Positions 13,001 to 27,200 of a stretch of DNA of 64,000 nt are shown piece after piece. The DNA comes from Drosophila pseudoobscura (Eukaryota; Arthropoda; Insecta; Diptera; Drosophilidae), in contig NC_046683.1 in NCBI RefSeq assembly GCF_009870125.1, positions 56,435,869 through 56,499,868 of the forward strand. Reading direction: 5' to 3'. How positions within the stretch are numbered: the stretch's first letter is position 1; every line of letters begins with the position of its first letter. The translations under genes and the position numbers were made by a program. The notes under the pieces were generated by a model, which made no database searches, was not told the origin of the DNA, and saw only the letters and a list, made by a program, of their open reading frames with translations.

Positions 13001-15443
13001 GGCGTCGCGATGCCTGCCACTTGTATGGGCCATGTTTGGTCTATAAATTCTTGGGCCAACTATGTCAGCGGGGTGGCGGTCTGGCCGGGGCGGAGAGGGG
13101 AGGGGGGCAGGTGGCCATAAATTTCTAGTTTGTCGCAACAAAAGTTCATTATTTCTGCAGTTTTGGGGGCAAGTTGTGCTCTGGCTGGAGAAAATAAACA
13201 GCAGCCGTTGCCCAGACCGTCTCCTCGGAGAACAATTGAAAATCTTTTTAAGTAATTTCCACACGTAATCCAACATTATTGCAGTTTTTCCAGTCGGTCT
13301 TGAGCCACGAAGGGAAGGCGCAACTGAACCCGAAAAAATATGGCAAGCGGCGGCAAGAATGGCGAATGCAATGTCGGTACTCCTTCTCCCTTTCTCTGCG
13401 CCTTTCTCTGTGGTCCTGCCCGCTCCCGCTGCCGCTCTCGCTCCCTTCCACGTCCTTGTCTTTGGTTGTCGTAACAAATTGCAGATGGCGCATGTTTTTA
13501 ATTCATTTCAACAGTTACTCGAGAGGATTCCATTCCATTCCATTCCGCTTCGTTTTTGTTGTTTGTTATTCATTCCTCTGCCTCCTGCCTCCTGCCTCCT
13601 GCATCTGCCTCTGTCTCTCTGTCTCTCTCTTGATTTTTCTTCACGATTTTCTTTATTTTTCCAGTAAAACAATAAATGCTGTGGGTGGGCCGGCCTGGTC
13701 CGGATAAGCCGGGTATTCATATTGAGTAATGTGTGTGCTTATATGAATGAATGCCGAGAATTGCATAATTGGAATCGCTTGAGATGGGGCGGTGGAGGCG
13801 GTGGATCGATCGAATCGAATCGAATCGAGTCCCTGCCAGGGCTAGGGACAATGCCTCTCCTTCGACCGTATCGGATTCGGAGTCGCCTGTCCGGCGACTG
13901 AAATCAATTGGAAACATTTAGTTGCCTTTGAATAAATGATTGGGCAAATAAGCCCCGTCGACGATTGGAAACAATTTCCACAACAATTACGCGGCCAAAG
14001 TGAGCGGCAAATTTACGCGCAAAAGGGCCCGCGACGTCCTTCTCAATAATTGATGAAAAATAATTTTGAAATATTCGCCCCCGACGTGCGGCTGCAAATT
14101 GAATTCATTCGGGGGCCTTCAGAACCTTCGGAAGCACTCTGCCGGAATTATTGGGTTGGAAAGCAGGACTAAGCCGCCTCATTATGAGCTGCTTATTGCA
14201 TCCCATAAATATCCAAAAGCCTGGCAATAACTCGCCCCCACTCGTGTCCTCCCTGGAGCAACAGTTTTTCTTCCCCATTTTTTTTTTTTTTTAATTATGC
14301 GCTAAAATCCGCGAAAATTAAAACATAAATCCCGTGCGCTCACAGAGAAAGTGAAAAAAAGGAAGGAAATTCCTGAGCACCAAATGGCGATGAAAATTAT
14401 GCCAAACGCATGCCACAGAGGGCGGGGCGGGGCGTGGCGGTGGTGGTGGGGAAAACTGCAAACAACAGCAAAATGTGTTGGACGAATGATGGAGCTGGGG
14501 GGGGAGTGGGTGCCGTTGCCCCAGCCAGCTCATTTTAGCCAAGTTAAGCTGCATTCATTAAATTCTAAACTATGCTTTATTTGCTCAACTGTACGGGTCT
14601 TCCTGCCTCCTGCCGCCTCCTGCCGCCGCCTGCCCCCGCCTGCTGCTCCTTCAGTTCGAGGTTGTACAACATTTATTGATGCTTGGCCTGGCATTATAGT
14701 CGGAACAGTGCAGCGAGGGGCGGGGATTTGCACTCGGGATTAATAAGCGACGATGCAGCATTTCCACAGAATAAAGTCGAGAGTCTAGCTCCAGAATGAT
14801 CCGAATCCGGATCACCAGACTGCAGACTCCAGAGCCAGAGCCAGAACCAGACGATGACGATGACGACCACTTGCAACTTTATTAACTGCGCTTTATACCT
14901 TTATAATGCTCGAGGGGGAGGGGGTGAACAGAGGGACAGACCACTCCATGGGCTTATTAGTTTTGTCCTCCGTATTGCCTCCGAAGTTGCTGCTTTAAAA
15001 TGCAGTCGGCGCTCGTTCGACTGCATTGCCAAGTGGCTCAAGAACAGCTCAAGGACCGCTCCATGCTCCACGCTCCACGCTCCACGGTCCTGCAGAGCCT
15101 GCAGAGTAGGGTCTCCCCTCTCCCTTCCTCCTTATACCTCCTATACCCCTTTGCGATTGCAGGCAGCAAAGCACCGAAAAAGTGAGGGAAAACGGCAAAA
15201 AGGGAAAAGTTTTGCCGCTTGTTTGTTTGCCCGCTCGCTGTTTGTCGTTTATTATTATTATTTCGGTTTTCTTTCCCCAGTTTTGCCGTGGCCGAGCGGC
15301 GCTTTATTTAACTTTGGGCAGTTTGATGGCAGGAAATAGAATTTTAATGGATTTTGTAATATCCTCCGCAACGTCGACGACAGCGAAAACTTTACTTTGC
15401 GTCTTCCTTCGTAGTTTTTCGCATATTTTCTGCCATTTGCCTC

Positions 15444-15513
15444 GTCGCAAGTCGCAAGTCGCGAGTCGCAAGCCGCGAGTGGCAAGTCGCGAGTGGCAAG
15501 TCGCGAGTCGCGA
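15444..15513. repeat. 7-bp tandem repeat GTCGCAA, ten copies
   Basis: Ten consecutive heptamers, all close to GTCGC[AG]A, with substitutions mainly at positions 2, 3 and 6. The period is not a multiple of three, so it is not a coding repeat. It is an unusually long short-period minisatellite for this window. Confidence 0.9.
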
Positions 15514-18500
15514 AATTTGTGCTATTGACATTTTCACAGAGGAAAAACCGGAAGAAAAGCGAAAAGTGGGCGGATTAATTAAGTTGTGGGCAAAAATGTT
15601 ATGCATTTGGTATTTGTCTGCATTTGGCAGAGTTGGTTAAGTAGTTGTCGAGTTGGCCAAAAGCGAGACAGAGAGGGAGACACAGAGACAGGGAGAGACA
15701 GTGAGCCCCTTGGCCATGTTGGGCCAGAAAGTCCATTATCCCCGTCACTTATCGGACCCACACACATCCTTTAGGACTGTCTCTCTTTGGGACTTGGTCA
15801 GCAATTTAACGTTTCATTAAATTGTTGTCCGAGCAGATTCGTTTCCACTTGTCGCTGTCCATCCATCGAGTGGGGACTCGACTCCCTGCCTTATCCAACG
15901 GCCACATCGATTGTGTGGTGGGGGCTGGGGGGTTGGGGGGGCGGCGACTGTCGGTAAGAAAAGGAAGACAGGACTTAAATTTTATTAGCGCAATTTCTCA
16001 ACTTTTTACGAAGCAAAGTGCAGGAATCGGAAGACGTAACTGTTCCATTGACAGGCCCTGAGCGAAGGACGAAGGACGATCGGAGGCAACTGTCAATGAA
16101 CAGTTAATATTTTTGTGATGACGCGCAATATGTCAATGACAGACGGGGCCCTCTGGGTCTGGGGCTGGGGCTGGGGCTGGGGAAGACGCAATTTAGTTTA
16201 TAAATTACACGGACGCACTCATGTCAAAGGTCGCCATCGCCGTCGCCGTCGCCGCCACCGTCTGACACGGCACTTTCTGTGAAAGTCTACCCACTAATCG
16301 TCTCAATTAGACATGGATCTCCCGCACTCCCGCCCTCCCGCCCTCCTGCCTCCCTCTGGATGCCTTAAAAAATTATCAATAAATGTGAAATGGGGAAATC
16401 AGAACGGGAGCGGGAGCTGGAGCTGGGAACAAAGCTGGGGGCACTGAGAATGTGGGGAATAGATAAAATTGGCAAAAGACCCGCAGCAATTTTCCGGTTT
16501 CAATGTCGGCATTGACATTGTCATCGTCTCGTCGTCTCATCGTCTCGTCGTTGCGTTTCGTCTATGTCCCCGTCCGTCATTCATCAAGGTGGGGACTGGG
16601 TGTGGCAGGACTCCTCTTCCGCCCTCACAGGATGGTGGAGTTTGCCCGCAGCTTGTGGACTGCCTTTGATCGTTCAGCGCTGTGTTTTTTTTCTTCTAGC
16701 TCATATTTTGTTCGTCGCCCCCGCCCCCGCCCCAAGACGCACTGTCAGCGGCTCCAACCACTGTGCCTTCTTCGGCTCCCCTAAAAAAATTGTTTGCTAC
16801 TGTGTTTTATTTTTTTTTCCTTGCCCTTACAAACGCCGCTGTGGGGAGGCGGAATGCGAGGGAGTGTGTGGGTGACGTTGATGATTTTTCATTGCTCGAG
16901 TTTTAATTTTACACTTGAGTTGCGTCCGACGCCGCACCTCCTCCGCCTCCGCCTCCACCTCCGCCGCCGCCTGAGCCCCAAGAAGCAGAGCCAAAGTTAA
17001 ATGCATGAAGGTCCTGCCCAGATATGGCAATCTGTAGATCTGTAAATTAAAGCGTACTTATCGGCAATCGAATCGATATGCGGAGCAGTGTTTTGAAGGT
17101 GGCTTTAAAAGGGCTTTTGCCGGCTGGCAGTTTCGGGTTCGCTGAACCTTAAAGTCCTCTGGCCAAAGCGGAGGGCTCCGGCTCCACTTTAAAGTTTCCT
17201 CTCCTGCCAGGGCCGGACTGGCGGCTGGTGATTTATGGCCTCGTCGCGAGCTGCTCTGACACCGTCCGACATTTGACAAAAGCTGTGCGAGGACCAGAGC
17301 CAGGCCCGGCCCGGCCCGGACCCAGACCCAGACCCAGAGCCAGACCAGGACCCACTCGGCGGCCGGCGTTCGGGCAAAGTTATGTAAATGGCTCAAAGGC
17401 TGTCCTGTCCCGTTTTTGCCTCGCTTGTTTAGCAGGTTGCAGATAATTCATCGCTGACATTGCGTACCAATTTAAGGGTTGAATGATTCGCCCAGCAGAG
17501 AGCCAGAGCCACGGCCAGAGCCAGTCGAGGGAGGGGTGGAGCAGTGGGGCCCCAGGACTGTGGCTGGGGCTGTCTAACTAGGAGCGTCGTCTGCGTCTGG
17601 CCCTTATTCCAGCCAAGGGCACTGACAGTGGCCCTGAGAGCCCTGGGAGTCCTGGCTTTGTGGCTAGTGATTTAGAAAAAAAAGGTCATCCGGCAAAAGT
17701 TGTCCGGCGAGCTTCACATGTGACATGTGCCACCTTTGACCCTTCCCTGGGCTGCTTAATTAGACACGTGAACGGGGTGGGGGTGGCGTTTTGTCTCTCT
17801 CTCTCTTTCTCTGTCTGTTTCGGTCTCTGTCTCTCTCCCTCTGTGTCTCGGAGTTGAACTTTTTAAAGCATATTTATGGGCGCCATCCACTCATGTGGGC
17901 TGTTCTTAATTGCAGCAATTGAAATTAAGTGTTTGTCCTTTTTGGCCAACGGTGGAGGGGGTTAACGTTAACACTGCACTGGCATGGGGCCGTGGCTTGG
18001 GGTTGGGGCCGGGCCTTAGGGCTTTATTAGTTGGGAGACAATCGCTGGAAACGTTTATTACCTCGTTTCGAGCTGTCAGAGGTTGCAGGAGCCGGAGCAC
18101 TGGACTGAATGGAGAGGGATTACAAGAGTTTTGCTCTGTCTCTCGCAAATAGTCAACTGCTTTGAATGCTAATGAGGCCTTCTTGGGAGATGGAAGATGG
18201 GCGATGGACGATGGAAGATGGGAGATTCGAGCAGTTAAATATTCAATGGATTATGGGATTAGAGCACGGACATAGACGGGGACATTCATTTGGCGAGATG
18301 GCAACAACTGTCTTCCGCCATTACTTTCAATTCTCAACTTTCTGTGGCACTTTCTTGGGCTCCGAAACTTTTCGCATACCAGCTGCATCCATTTCCGGGA
18401 ACTGTAAACCATGCCTGGCAATCACCTGACCCCCGTACGCCGTACCCCGTCCCCCAAGAGGGCTCTCCCCTGGCCCGCCGGCCAAGTCGGATCCGAGCAT

Positions 18501-21500
18501 TATGTTAGTTTATTCAACTGCCGGCCATTGTGTGCAGGAAGCTCGCTGAGAGCCAAGTCAAATGCGTTCTGACAGGCCACCACCAGCCACCCACCAACCA
18601 CCGCCCACCCCGGCATTCCAAGGAAGCTGAACCCAAATCCGGTCGGACGGAGACGATGGCGGGCGGGCGGGGAGGTGGGGGGCCCCATTAAAGATTGACA
18701 CGTGACCGTGCAATGATTTCCAGTTTAACGTTGTCACATGCGCCGCCCGGAGAAGTTGCTCTGCTCTGTGTGTGACATAACCGAAGCTCTCATCCGAGGA
18801 TGCGGCACTGCGCTGGTCAGCCAGCCAGTCAGTGTCCTCTCCACCTCCCCCCTCCTGGCAGAGTGTGTGTGTGTGTGTGTCTTTGGTTTCAGCAGACGTG
18901 CAAAGCTGCCGTTGATCCTTTTTTCCTCCTTAACATTTTCTTTACTTTTCCTTGGGGTTGCCCCAGCTCCCGCTCTCAGCTACCAGCTTCTCTTTCTCTA
19001 TCCCCAACTCCATCCGCATTCGCATCCTCGGCTGCTGTGGCATTTGTTGTGTGGCTCGGATTACGCGCTTCACTTAAGTGTGCTCAGTGCTTCCTTTGCG
19101 TTTCCTTTGTCTCCATCGGAGTCGGAGTCGGCGCCGGAGTCCTCCCGTGTGTCCCTGCCTGCCGCTTTGTTGTGCATTCTTGGGTTTCGCCGCCTTGGTG
19201 CGTATGGATTTCCACGCAAAAGAGGACATCGCGACGGAGGACGGAGAACGGAGGACGAAGGACGGGAATGTCTTCATTAATGAGGGGTTCGCTTCGCTGC
19301 TTCCCTGCTCTCCTGCTTCCCTGCTCCGAAGCTCTCCTGCCTCTCGTATACCCCTATATGACAATTTAAATTGCTCCACCTTGATTGAAGCTGACGCACA
19401 ATGGCAGATCGTTCCGGGATTGATTCCAGTTTTCCGACTCACTTTCGTTGCTTTGCCCCCCATGCCAGCGTTTATCGGAAAATCCCCCGACGTATGCCTC
19501 TAATCACTGGCATCACGATGCCACACGCCTTGTTAATGCGTCTTTCCCACCCACCAACTCCACCCCATCCCCCCTCCCACTCCTCAATCGTGGCAGCTAA
19601 CGAAGCTCTTCAAATGTTTAACAAGGCTAGCGGCCACTGGACGTCCACGTTTCGCTCTCCCTCTCTCCCTCTCTCTCACTCTCCCTCTCTCTCTGTGTAT
19701 GTGTGTGTGCTCTGCCCTGGTCCGGGCTGGTTTGCTCGTCCATCCGTTTGGACATGTGCGACTCATTAAAATGGCGTTGGTACAAAAAAAAAAAAAACGG
19801 AGAGAAAAAATTTGTTGTGCGAAACTGGCAATTGCAGAGCTGGCTGGCCATGCCACCGGAGGAGTGCAGCACTGGCACGGTAGCACGGGAACACAAATTC
19901 CGGGGTTGCAACGTAATTTTGTGTCGAGAGAAAGAAAACTAATTTCAGCGCAAATTAGTTTCGCACCTCATAGAACGACGACACGACAAAGCAATTGAAT
20001 GGCAAACTGAATGCCCCCCCAAAACGGATTGACGGCTGGCATGGGCTCTGGCTGGGTTCGGGATGGGTTCAGGATGGGTTCGGGATGTGCTCTGGATGTG
20101 TGTTGCTGAGGAGGAGGTGGAGGAGGAGCCTGCCACGCTGTATGCGTGTGTGCACTTAATAACCTGATCGAATCGCCAACACACAAAAACCCATTGAAAT
20201 GCCATAATCAACAAGGCACTGTGCTTCACTCACTCCACTCTTGGCGTCTCTGCTCGGCTCGGCTCGGCTCTCCACTCCACTCCACTCCTGTCGAGGCCAC
20301 TCCAGTGCCGGCCACTACGTCGGATTCGAGTCGGCAGCGGCCACGGCCACGGCTACGGCGACTGGCGAAAGAGCAAATTCAGTGAATCACAATAATGCCT
20401 CAATTTCCGCTGGTCCGATGCGACGAGTGCGATGGAGCAAAAGGGGCAGGCGCGCAGGGGCAATCGCAGGGGGCAATCGCTGGGTTCTCGACTCCGTTCA
20501 ATCATGGAGGCGGCTTGTGCGGCGATTGCCAATGCGGAGCATCGGCGTAATGAAATCGGATTCAATTAAACATAACACAAGCGGGAGAAGAGTGGAGTCG
20601 GGGCTGACTTTGAAGCACCTTAGCCAGGGACCAGTCATGGATCTTCCCCGCCCACCCCCGCCCGCACATCTATGCGTCCCCTTCCTGTTGCACTCGTCGA
20701 AGCGGCTCCTTTGCTGCCCCTGGGGCATGTGGGGCAGGAGAATGACGTTTTATTTTCGCACGTTTACTTTCAATCTCCTTTTTTCAATGGGCACCGACTT
20801 GATGGCCCGCCAGCCCACAAAGAAAACCGGCCAAAACAGACAGAGAAAAGATGAAAAACGATGGGGCCAAAAGGGCTGCACAGCCAGATAGGTTTCGTTT
20901 TTTGGCACCTCAACTGTTTCACCCTCCAGGTGGGGGGTGCTGAGATTGTCTTCTATTGCCCTCGATTCGAGAATCGAGAATCGGGGACGTGGGGAGGCTG
21001 GGGCTGGGGCTGGGGCCAGTTGAAGGCAGGGATTGACAGTCTTAAATGGTTGTGGGTCAGAAGAGGACTGACAGTGGCACAACTGGATGATTGATCCTTC
21101 GTAGGAGCTTCAAAGTTTACCAAGCAAGTGCTTTAAGCCGGCTCTCTGTGAATGTCTTTTCTTGGGGCCTTGGTGCGGAAAATTCTGGTGATTTCATTCG
21201 CGCGAAAACTCATAAATATTAAAATGGGAAATTTTACGTTTTATTAATTTAACGGTGGCTCTCCTCCGAAAAGGTAACTGTGTAAGTGTAACGGTAGTTT
21301 GGCCGTCAGCCATCTTGTGCTGCCTCAGCTTCCGCATCCGCATCCGCAGCCGTTTCCATGTCTGCCCAGACCCGTCCCGGACCCGTCATTCTGTTAGGTG
21401 CAAATTATGCATAAAAACAATGACACAAAATGGCGTCGCCCACCCACTGAAGGCCGAAGGCAACTACTGTTCTACCAGCGCAGGGGGGTGCTGCAGGGGG

Positions 21501-24196
21501 GTGGTGGCGGTGGAGGTGTCCATGTTCTATGCGGATGTTGCTTAGTTTTTGGCCAAGGATTTGCATAAATTTGCATTTGTGCCGCCTTAATTGAAAAACA
21601 GTTGCGCGTTCCCTCGACTTGTGACACTTTAAAGAGAATCGCATAAATTATGCAGACACGTTGGGGGCACGGTACAGGGGCACGGGGCAGGGGCACGGGC
21701 AGGGGCAGGATCGGATGGGATCGGACTGCCTGGCTTATGATTTACTCGACGCCTGGCTGCAACTAAATCATTGGCAAATCTGTTGCATGGTCGCCAGCCA
21801 TCGAAGGCGAGTGGGGAGGGCCCGCAGATGATTCCTACTTTTAGCCACTCAATGGCCCCCCCCCTTCTGCCTCCTGACGCGGCTCTGCTGGGAATGCCAC
21901 CAACTGGCTGCCACAGCGAGATGTCGTCTTGGCATTAATGAGCTGATGTTGCTGTTGCAGTTGCAGTTGCAGTTGCAGTTTTTCTTCTTCTGGCTGCCGG
22001 CTCCCTGCTCCCGGCTCCCTGCTCTGGCGGAATGTAATTTTAGTTCGGCAGCAGCGACGACGCGTCGTCCCTCTGATGTCTGAGAAATTGCAGTTTTCAC
22101 ACGTGCTTCCCATTAAATGAAACGATTACAGCGCGATACCCAGTCATAAGTGAAATTTATTTGCAACGCGCTACATGCCAGCCCTTGCCAGTCGCCAGAG
22201 TGCACTGCCAGCTCTGCCCGTTCGTATGGGGTTCATGGTTTTACGAGGCAAGTCTCGCCCCTGCCCGCGCCGCGCAGCTATTTGTGGCAGCGACTCCAAT
22301 CTGTGGCACTTCACATAAAGAAGTTTGACATAAATTATGGATACTAATGAGCTCTGTGTGCAGTCATAAAGCATCTTCTGTGCTGTCTGTGATTTCTATA
22401 AACTCGGCTATCCGCCGCGCCATTTCCCAGGCACCCAGGCACCCAGGCAACCAGGCTCCCAGGCTATGATATGCGATGATGGTGCTCTGCTCTGCTCCTC
22501 TTCTGCTCTTCAGCTCTGGGAAAGTGCTCTGAAAGCTGGAGGAACAATTTTAATTGGCTGAGCCGGCAGACGGTGATTCGAATGGATATTTATGGCCGGG
22601 AAATCAAACTGTTTCTCCCATTCCGATCCAATCCGATCGGATCGGCTCTCGTGTTCGCGTCTGGCTTTGAGCCAGCAAGTAGTCGCTGGCTTTGTTTCGG
22701 CCAGCCGTGGTTGTAGCAGGCCCAGTTTCTGGCTAATTAACAGTTAACAGCTATCGAGAGTGGCACCCCCACCCAGGCACTCTCGCCCCCTCTCTCCCCC
22801 TCTCTCTCCCTCTGTCGGGGGCTGGTTGAACGGGTTCAAATAGTTCAAACTGAGAATCGGTCTGCAGTCGGGGCCAAAGACAAACACAGGACGGACCCCG
22901 AAAACAGAGAGAAAGCCAAATTAATTATGCATTTATGTCGTTGCAATATGTTCCCCACAAGCACACACCCACATCGTTACACACACACGAACACACGCAT
23001 ACAGAAATTACAACAATGAGGCCTTCGTCCTGGCCGCAGGACCAAAAGACAATGGACGCCCGTACTGCCCGGCACATTTGACCGCAAACAATAAATGCAT
23101 GCAACTAAATGCACTTTAGGGGGTCGCTCTCTGCTCCACAGATGTGTGTGTGTGTGTGTGTGTGCGTGTGCTGTGCTGGACGCAAATTAAGCACGACGAA
23201 AACACAGAATTCACCCCACTGCCCCACCCCACCCTACCCTGCCACCTCCCTTAGCTACTCGACTCGAGACATCAGCCCAACCAAAACGTGTCATGAGTGA
23301 TGTTGTTTCAATTGCTGATTTAATGCGGCGCCCCCAACGAAGGGTCGGTGCGGGGGATAAGGGGGGGATCGGGGCACATGAGGCTTGTGGGGATGAGACT
23401 GAGACTCTGAGGCTGAAAGCTGGAGGCTGGAGGCCTGCACTTTTGGCAAGACAAGCAACATGCATCTTCTTGACAATGCGACAAACGATGACGACGACGA
23501 CAGGGACAAGTAACATGGAATACTCGTACGTACCACCAGGGGCGGACGGCGATGGCGGGGGCAAGAGCGTGCGAGAGGCAAGCGGGAGGGGAAGACAAAC
23601 AAACAAGCAAGCCCAGCGACATATATCAACGGGTATGCCCTCCCTTCCGCCCACCCCTCCCCAGCAGCATCGATGCATCCCACTGCCAAGGCAAAGTCAA
23701 GCAGCCCATCGTACATCAGACCATTTGCTCGTCTGTCATTCTTGACTGCACTTGTTGTGGCCCCACGGGCAGGCGATGGCGATGGCGAAGGCGATGCTGG
23801 TGGTGGCGATGGCAGCGGCGACGACCACTGCACAGTGGGACGAAACACTGAAATTGGTCATCAATTAAGCGAGCGAATTGTGGCAAAAGTACTATTCCTA
23901 TCATCAGTTCCTATATTTCCAGATCTTTGGACCAGTTCCAAACAGTTCAAGGGCTCTCGGTGCTTGGGCCATGCCAACCACTGTACTGGGGCTTTGTTTT
24001 AAGTTAACGATAATGCAGCGACGTCGGAAAGGGTTAACCTGATGTTTATGTTTTAGTTGTAGTTGTAGTTGTTGCTGTAGTTGTAGCTGTTGTTGTTGTT
24101 GTTGCTGGCTGTAGAGGATTCTGGATGCCCTGTCTTTTGTTTAAAGATGATTAATAGCCAATGTCGCTGGCTGCAGAGCTCGATGCATTTCCATTA

Positions 24197-24229
24197 TCAT
24201 CATCATCATCATCATCGTCGTCGTCGTCC
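24197..24229. repeat. ATC/GTC triplet repeat
   Basis: ATC triplets passing into GTC triplets, a compound trinucleotide microsatellite. Confidence 0.9.
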
Positions 24230-27200
24230 TCAGGGCGGAGAATCATCATCATTATCTTGGTCTTCAGTTTTAGGGTAAATTACTCAACACTCCACTAAAA
24301 ACTGTGCAGCAGGCAAGAAGCACTTTTCGCAGGGACTCGCAAAGAGGCAGTAGTTGTGGGGAGGCATCCTCCAGTCGGTAGCCAAGTCAAAGTCGTTTGC
24401 TATTCATTAATACCCTTAGTTTTTGCCAGCCCTTCTGCTGGGGTATGTGTGCCATGGGGGTATGGGGTGTGGGGTGTGGGGTGTGGGGCATTGTCTGTTT
24501 GCCCTGGCCAGAGAGTTGTCGAGTTCTTGTTCTTGTTGCCTGATAATTAGCTGCACTGTCTGTTGTTTCTCTCGTTTCGACCCTTCTTTGCCAGGGGTTT
24601 GTACTCGTTCTCGTTCTCGTTCCCGTTCTCGTTCCCGTTCTCGTTCTTTTACTTCAACTTCTACTTCTGCGAGTACTTCTGGGTCTTGTTGCAGCTTGTT
24701 TTATGTATTTTGTGGCTGCATTACTTCCGTTGATGTTTATTCTTAGAGCTGTTTGCATTTGACAAATGACATTTTTGGCATTGTGCAACGACAACGCCGA
24801 GTTGCCACAATCTTTTTTTCCTACCCTGCTCAACCCCACCCCGCTCTACTGCTCGACTTTTCTGCATTTCCTCTCTGGGAACTTGTAAAGTAAATCTAAA
24901 TTATTTTTTGAGTTATTGCTGTTTTGCCAGGGGAAACTTTTTGCCGGCCCCAAAACCCAAACGACAGATCTTGATGTCTGTCTCTCGAGTGGCTCTGGCA
25001 ATTTGTTGTGTCCTGACAGAGGACACGTGTAATAATTAATTTCGCAATTTCCAAAGAGAGAACACGGATCGTCGTCTACCACCACACACTAGAGATTCCA
25101 GAGATTGCCCACGGTACATCCACGAGTGCGCCTGTAACTATAGTATTTTCGAGTGTAGCCGAAAGCATCCGCAAAAATTATTTATAAAGCCATCCAAGTG
25201 GAGTCGAAAAGTTTTCGCCTTGTGCTTCTACTTAGAAAACTTAACTCATAATTTGCTGTTATTTAAAACCATTCATTTCCGCTCATTTTACTATGACTTC
25301 CTGCGGAGTAGCGGAGTGGCGGAGTAGCAGCCACCCAAAATCCTCCCCCCCCCCAATCCCCTCACAAATTGGTGTCTATTTTTTGACGCGCTTTCGCTCC
25401 CCGCACTATCGAACGGCGGGGAGCTCCGTGGTGCCGTCTACCCGCTGCCTCTACCCGGGTCCTGCTGAATTCCATTAAAAGTTTTACACGAAAAATAGTT
25501 GCACACTAAAAAGCTATAACTGTAAAATTACAGTGCTCCAGTCCCAGCCCCAGCCCCCAGTCCAAGTCCCAGCAAAGTTCTCTGCAGCAGCAGCAAATAG
25601 CAACTGCAATAAACTATCAAATGGGAGGCGGGAGTCCTTGGCTCTGCTCTGCTCTGCCCGGGTCCTCTTTCGGTCTTTCGCTGGTCGCTGGCTTATTAAT
25701 AATTTTTAATTTCCTTGATGACTTCCAAGCTATTAACAACTGCAGGACCCGACCGGAATGCGGCAAATGTTGGGTGTGCGGAGTGGGGAGTGCGGAGTGG
25801 GGAGTGGGGGACTGCGACCAGTCCAAGTTTCTGCCACTAACTTGCCGTTGGGTACAGTTGTGCTCGCCGTGACTGCCGCTGACTGGGAAACTTCTCACTT
25901 GATGATGACTTTTATGCGTATTTCGCTTATTTCTATAATTATGCATCGACCCAACAGCAACAGCAACAACAACTGCAATCGGAGATGGCGATTGCCTTCT
26001 GGCCCTGTGGGTCCTTCGCTCCTTCGCTTGTTTGTTTGGCCTCGGCCATGTGCCTCGTCCTGTCTGCTCCTGTCGCCGTTATGTTTTAATGACAGCTGTC
26101 AGTACTTTGCGCCGAAGTTGCCGTGCAATAATTGCGCGTAATTTGATTGATTGGCACCGAGTGCGGGCCGGTCAGGTGGGGCCCAGCCCCTAGATTTTAA
26201 GCCGACGACAGGCTAATATGCATAAATGCCCCGGCCAACAGCAGGAGGTTCCCGGAGGGCAGGGGCAGGGACAAAGCGACCCTGGCGGGAGTGGGTTGAT
26301 TCGCACTGATAGCGAATGATTGATACTCAGCACCGAAACCACCCTCGTCGAGAGCCAGAGCCAGAACCAGAACATCTGGAAATGAGTCCAAAAGCAACCC
26401 AGAGCCCCGGGCCGCAATGAAGAAATGAATAAAATGCAGTTAATAAATAAACAAATAAATTTAAAATACATAAACGGCCGCCACACCGCTCTGCCAGGGT
26501 TGCCAAATGCATATTTGACCCGGCTGTTGCCCAAAAAAAAAACAGGAGAGCACCGAAAAAAAAAGTGTACGGGGACTGGGACTGGGACTGGGACTGGGCC
26601 AGGGATCTGCAGGGAGAGCTGTTTATACACACAGTCGGTCTATAGCTTGAGGCAATGTTTATTTTTGCAAAATATGTTGGGCACATATTTACACAGAATA
26701 CATATGTAAGCCGCCCCTTCGCCCGCACTGAGACCCCAGACCCCAGCCATCCATACACGAGTATAGAGCCATCATATGCTGCCTTCCGTTCCATTTTGGG
26801 GGGAATCGGGGATGGGAATGGAGAGGACTTTCCCTCTGTCTTCTGGCCCCCCCTGTTTCCTGTCTCCTTTCTCTGTGCGGAGTAAATTCGTTTTGGCATT
26901 TTGGCCTCGGCTTTAAATTGCTTTGGCACTTAAGTGGTTTGTGCTCTGTCGCATCCCTTGGCCGGTCCCTGCCTCCGCCTCTGCCTCTACCACTGCGGAT
27001 CACCCTGTGGACCACGTGTCGTCGTTTTGCCGTTAAACGAAAATTACAAAATGTTTGTTTAATTAGAACTTGTGCGTGTGTGCTACATCCATCCAACCAT
27101 CCAGCCATCCAGCCAGCCATCCAGCCATTCATCCCCTGACCTGACCTGCGCACAGTTCAAGCTCCAGCGCCAGCTCCAGTGCCCGCTCCAGCTCCACATC

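Noticed and set aside
12698..13477. 259-codon open frame on the - strand
   Set aside because: It begins at a non-ATG codon, includes repeat-derived residues and shows no recognisable domain.
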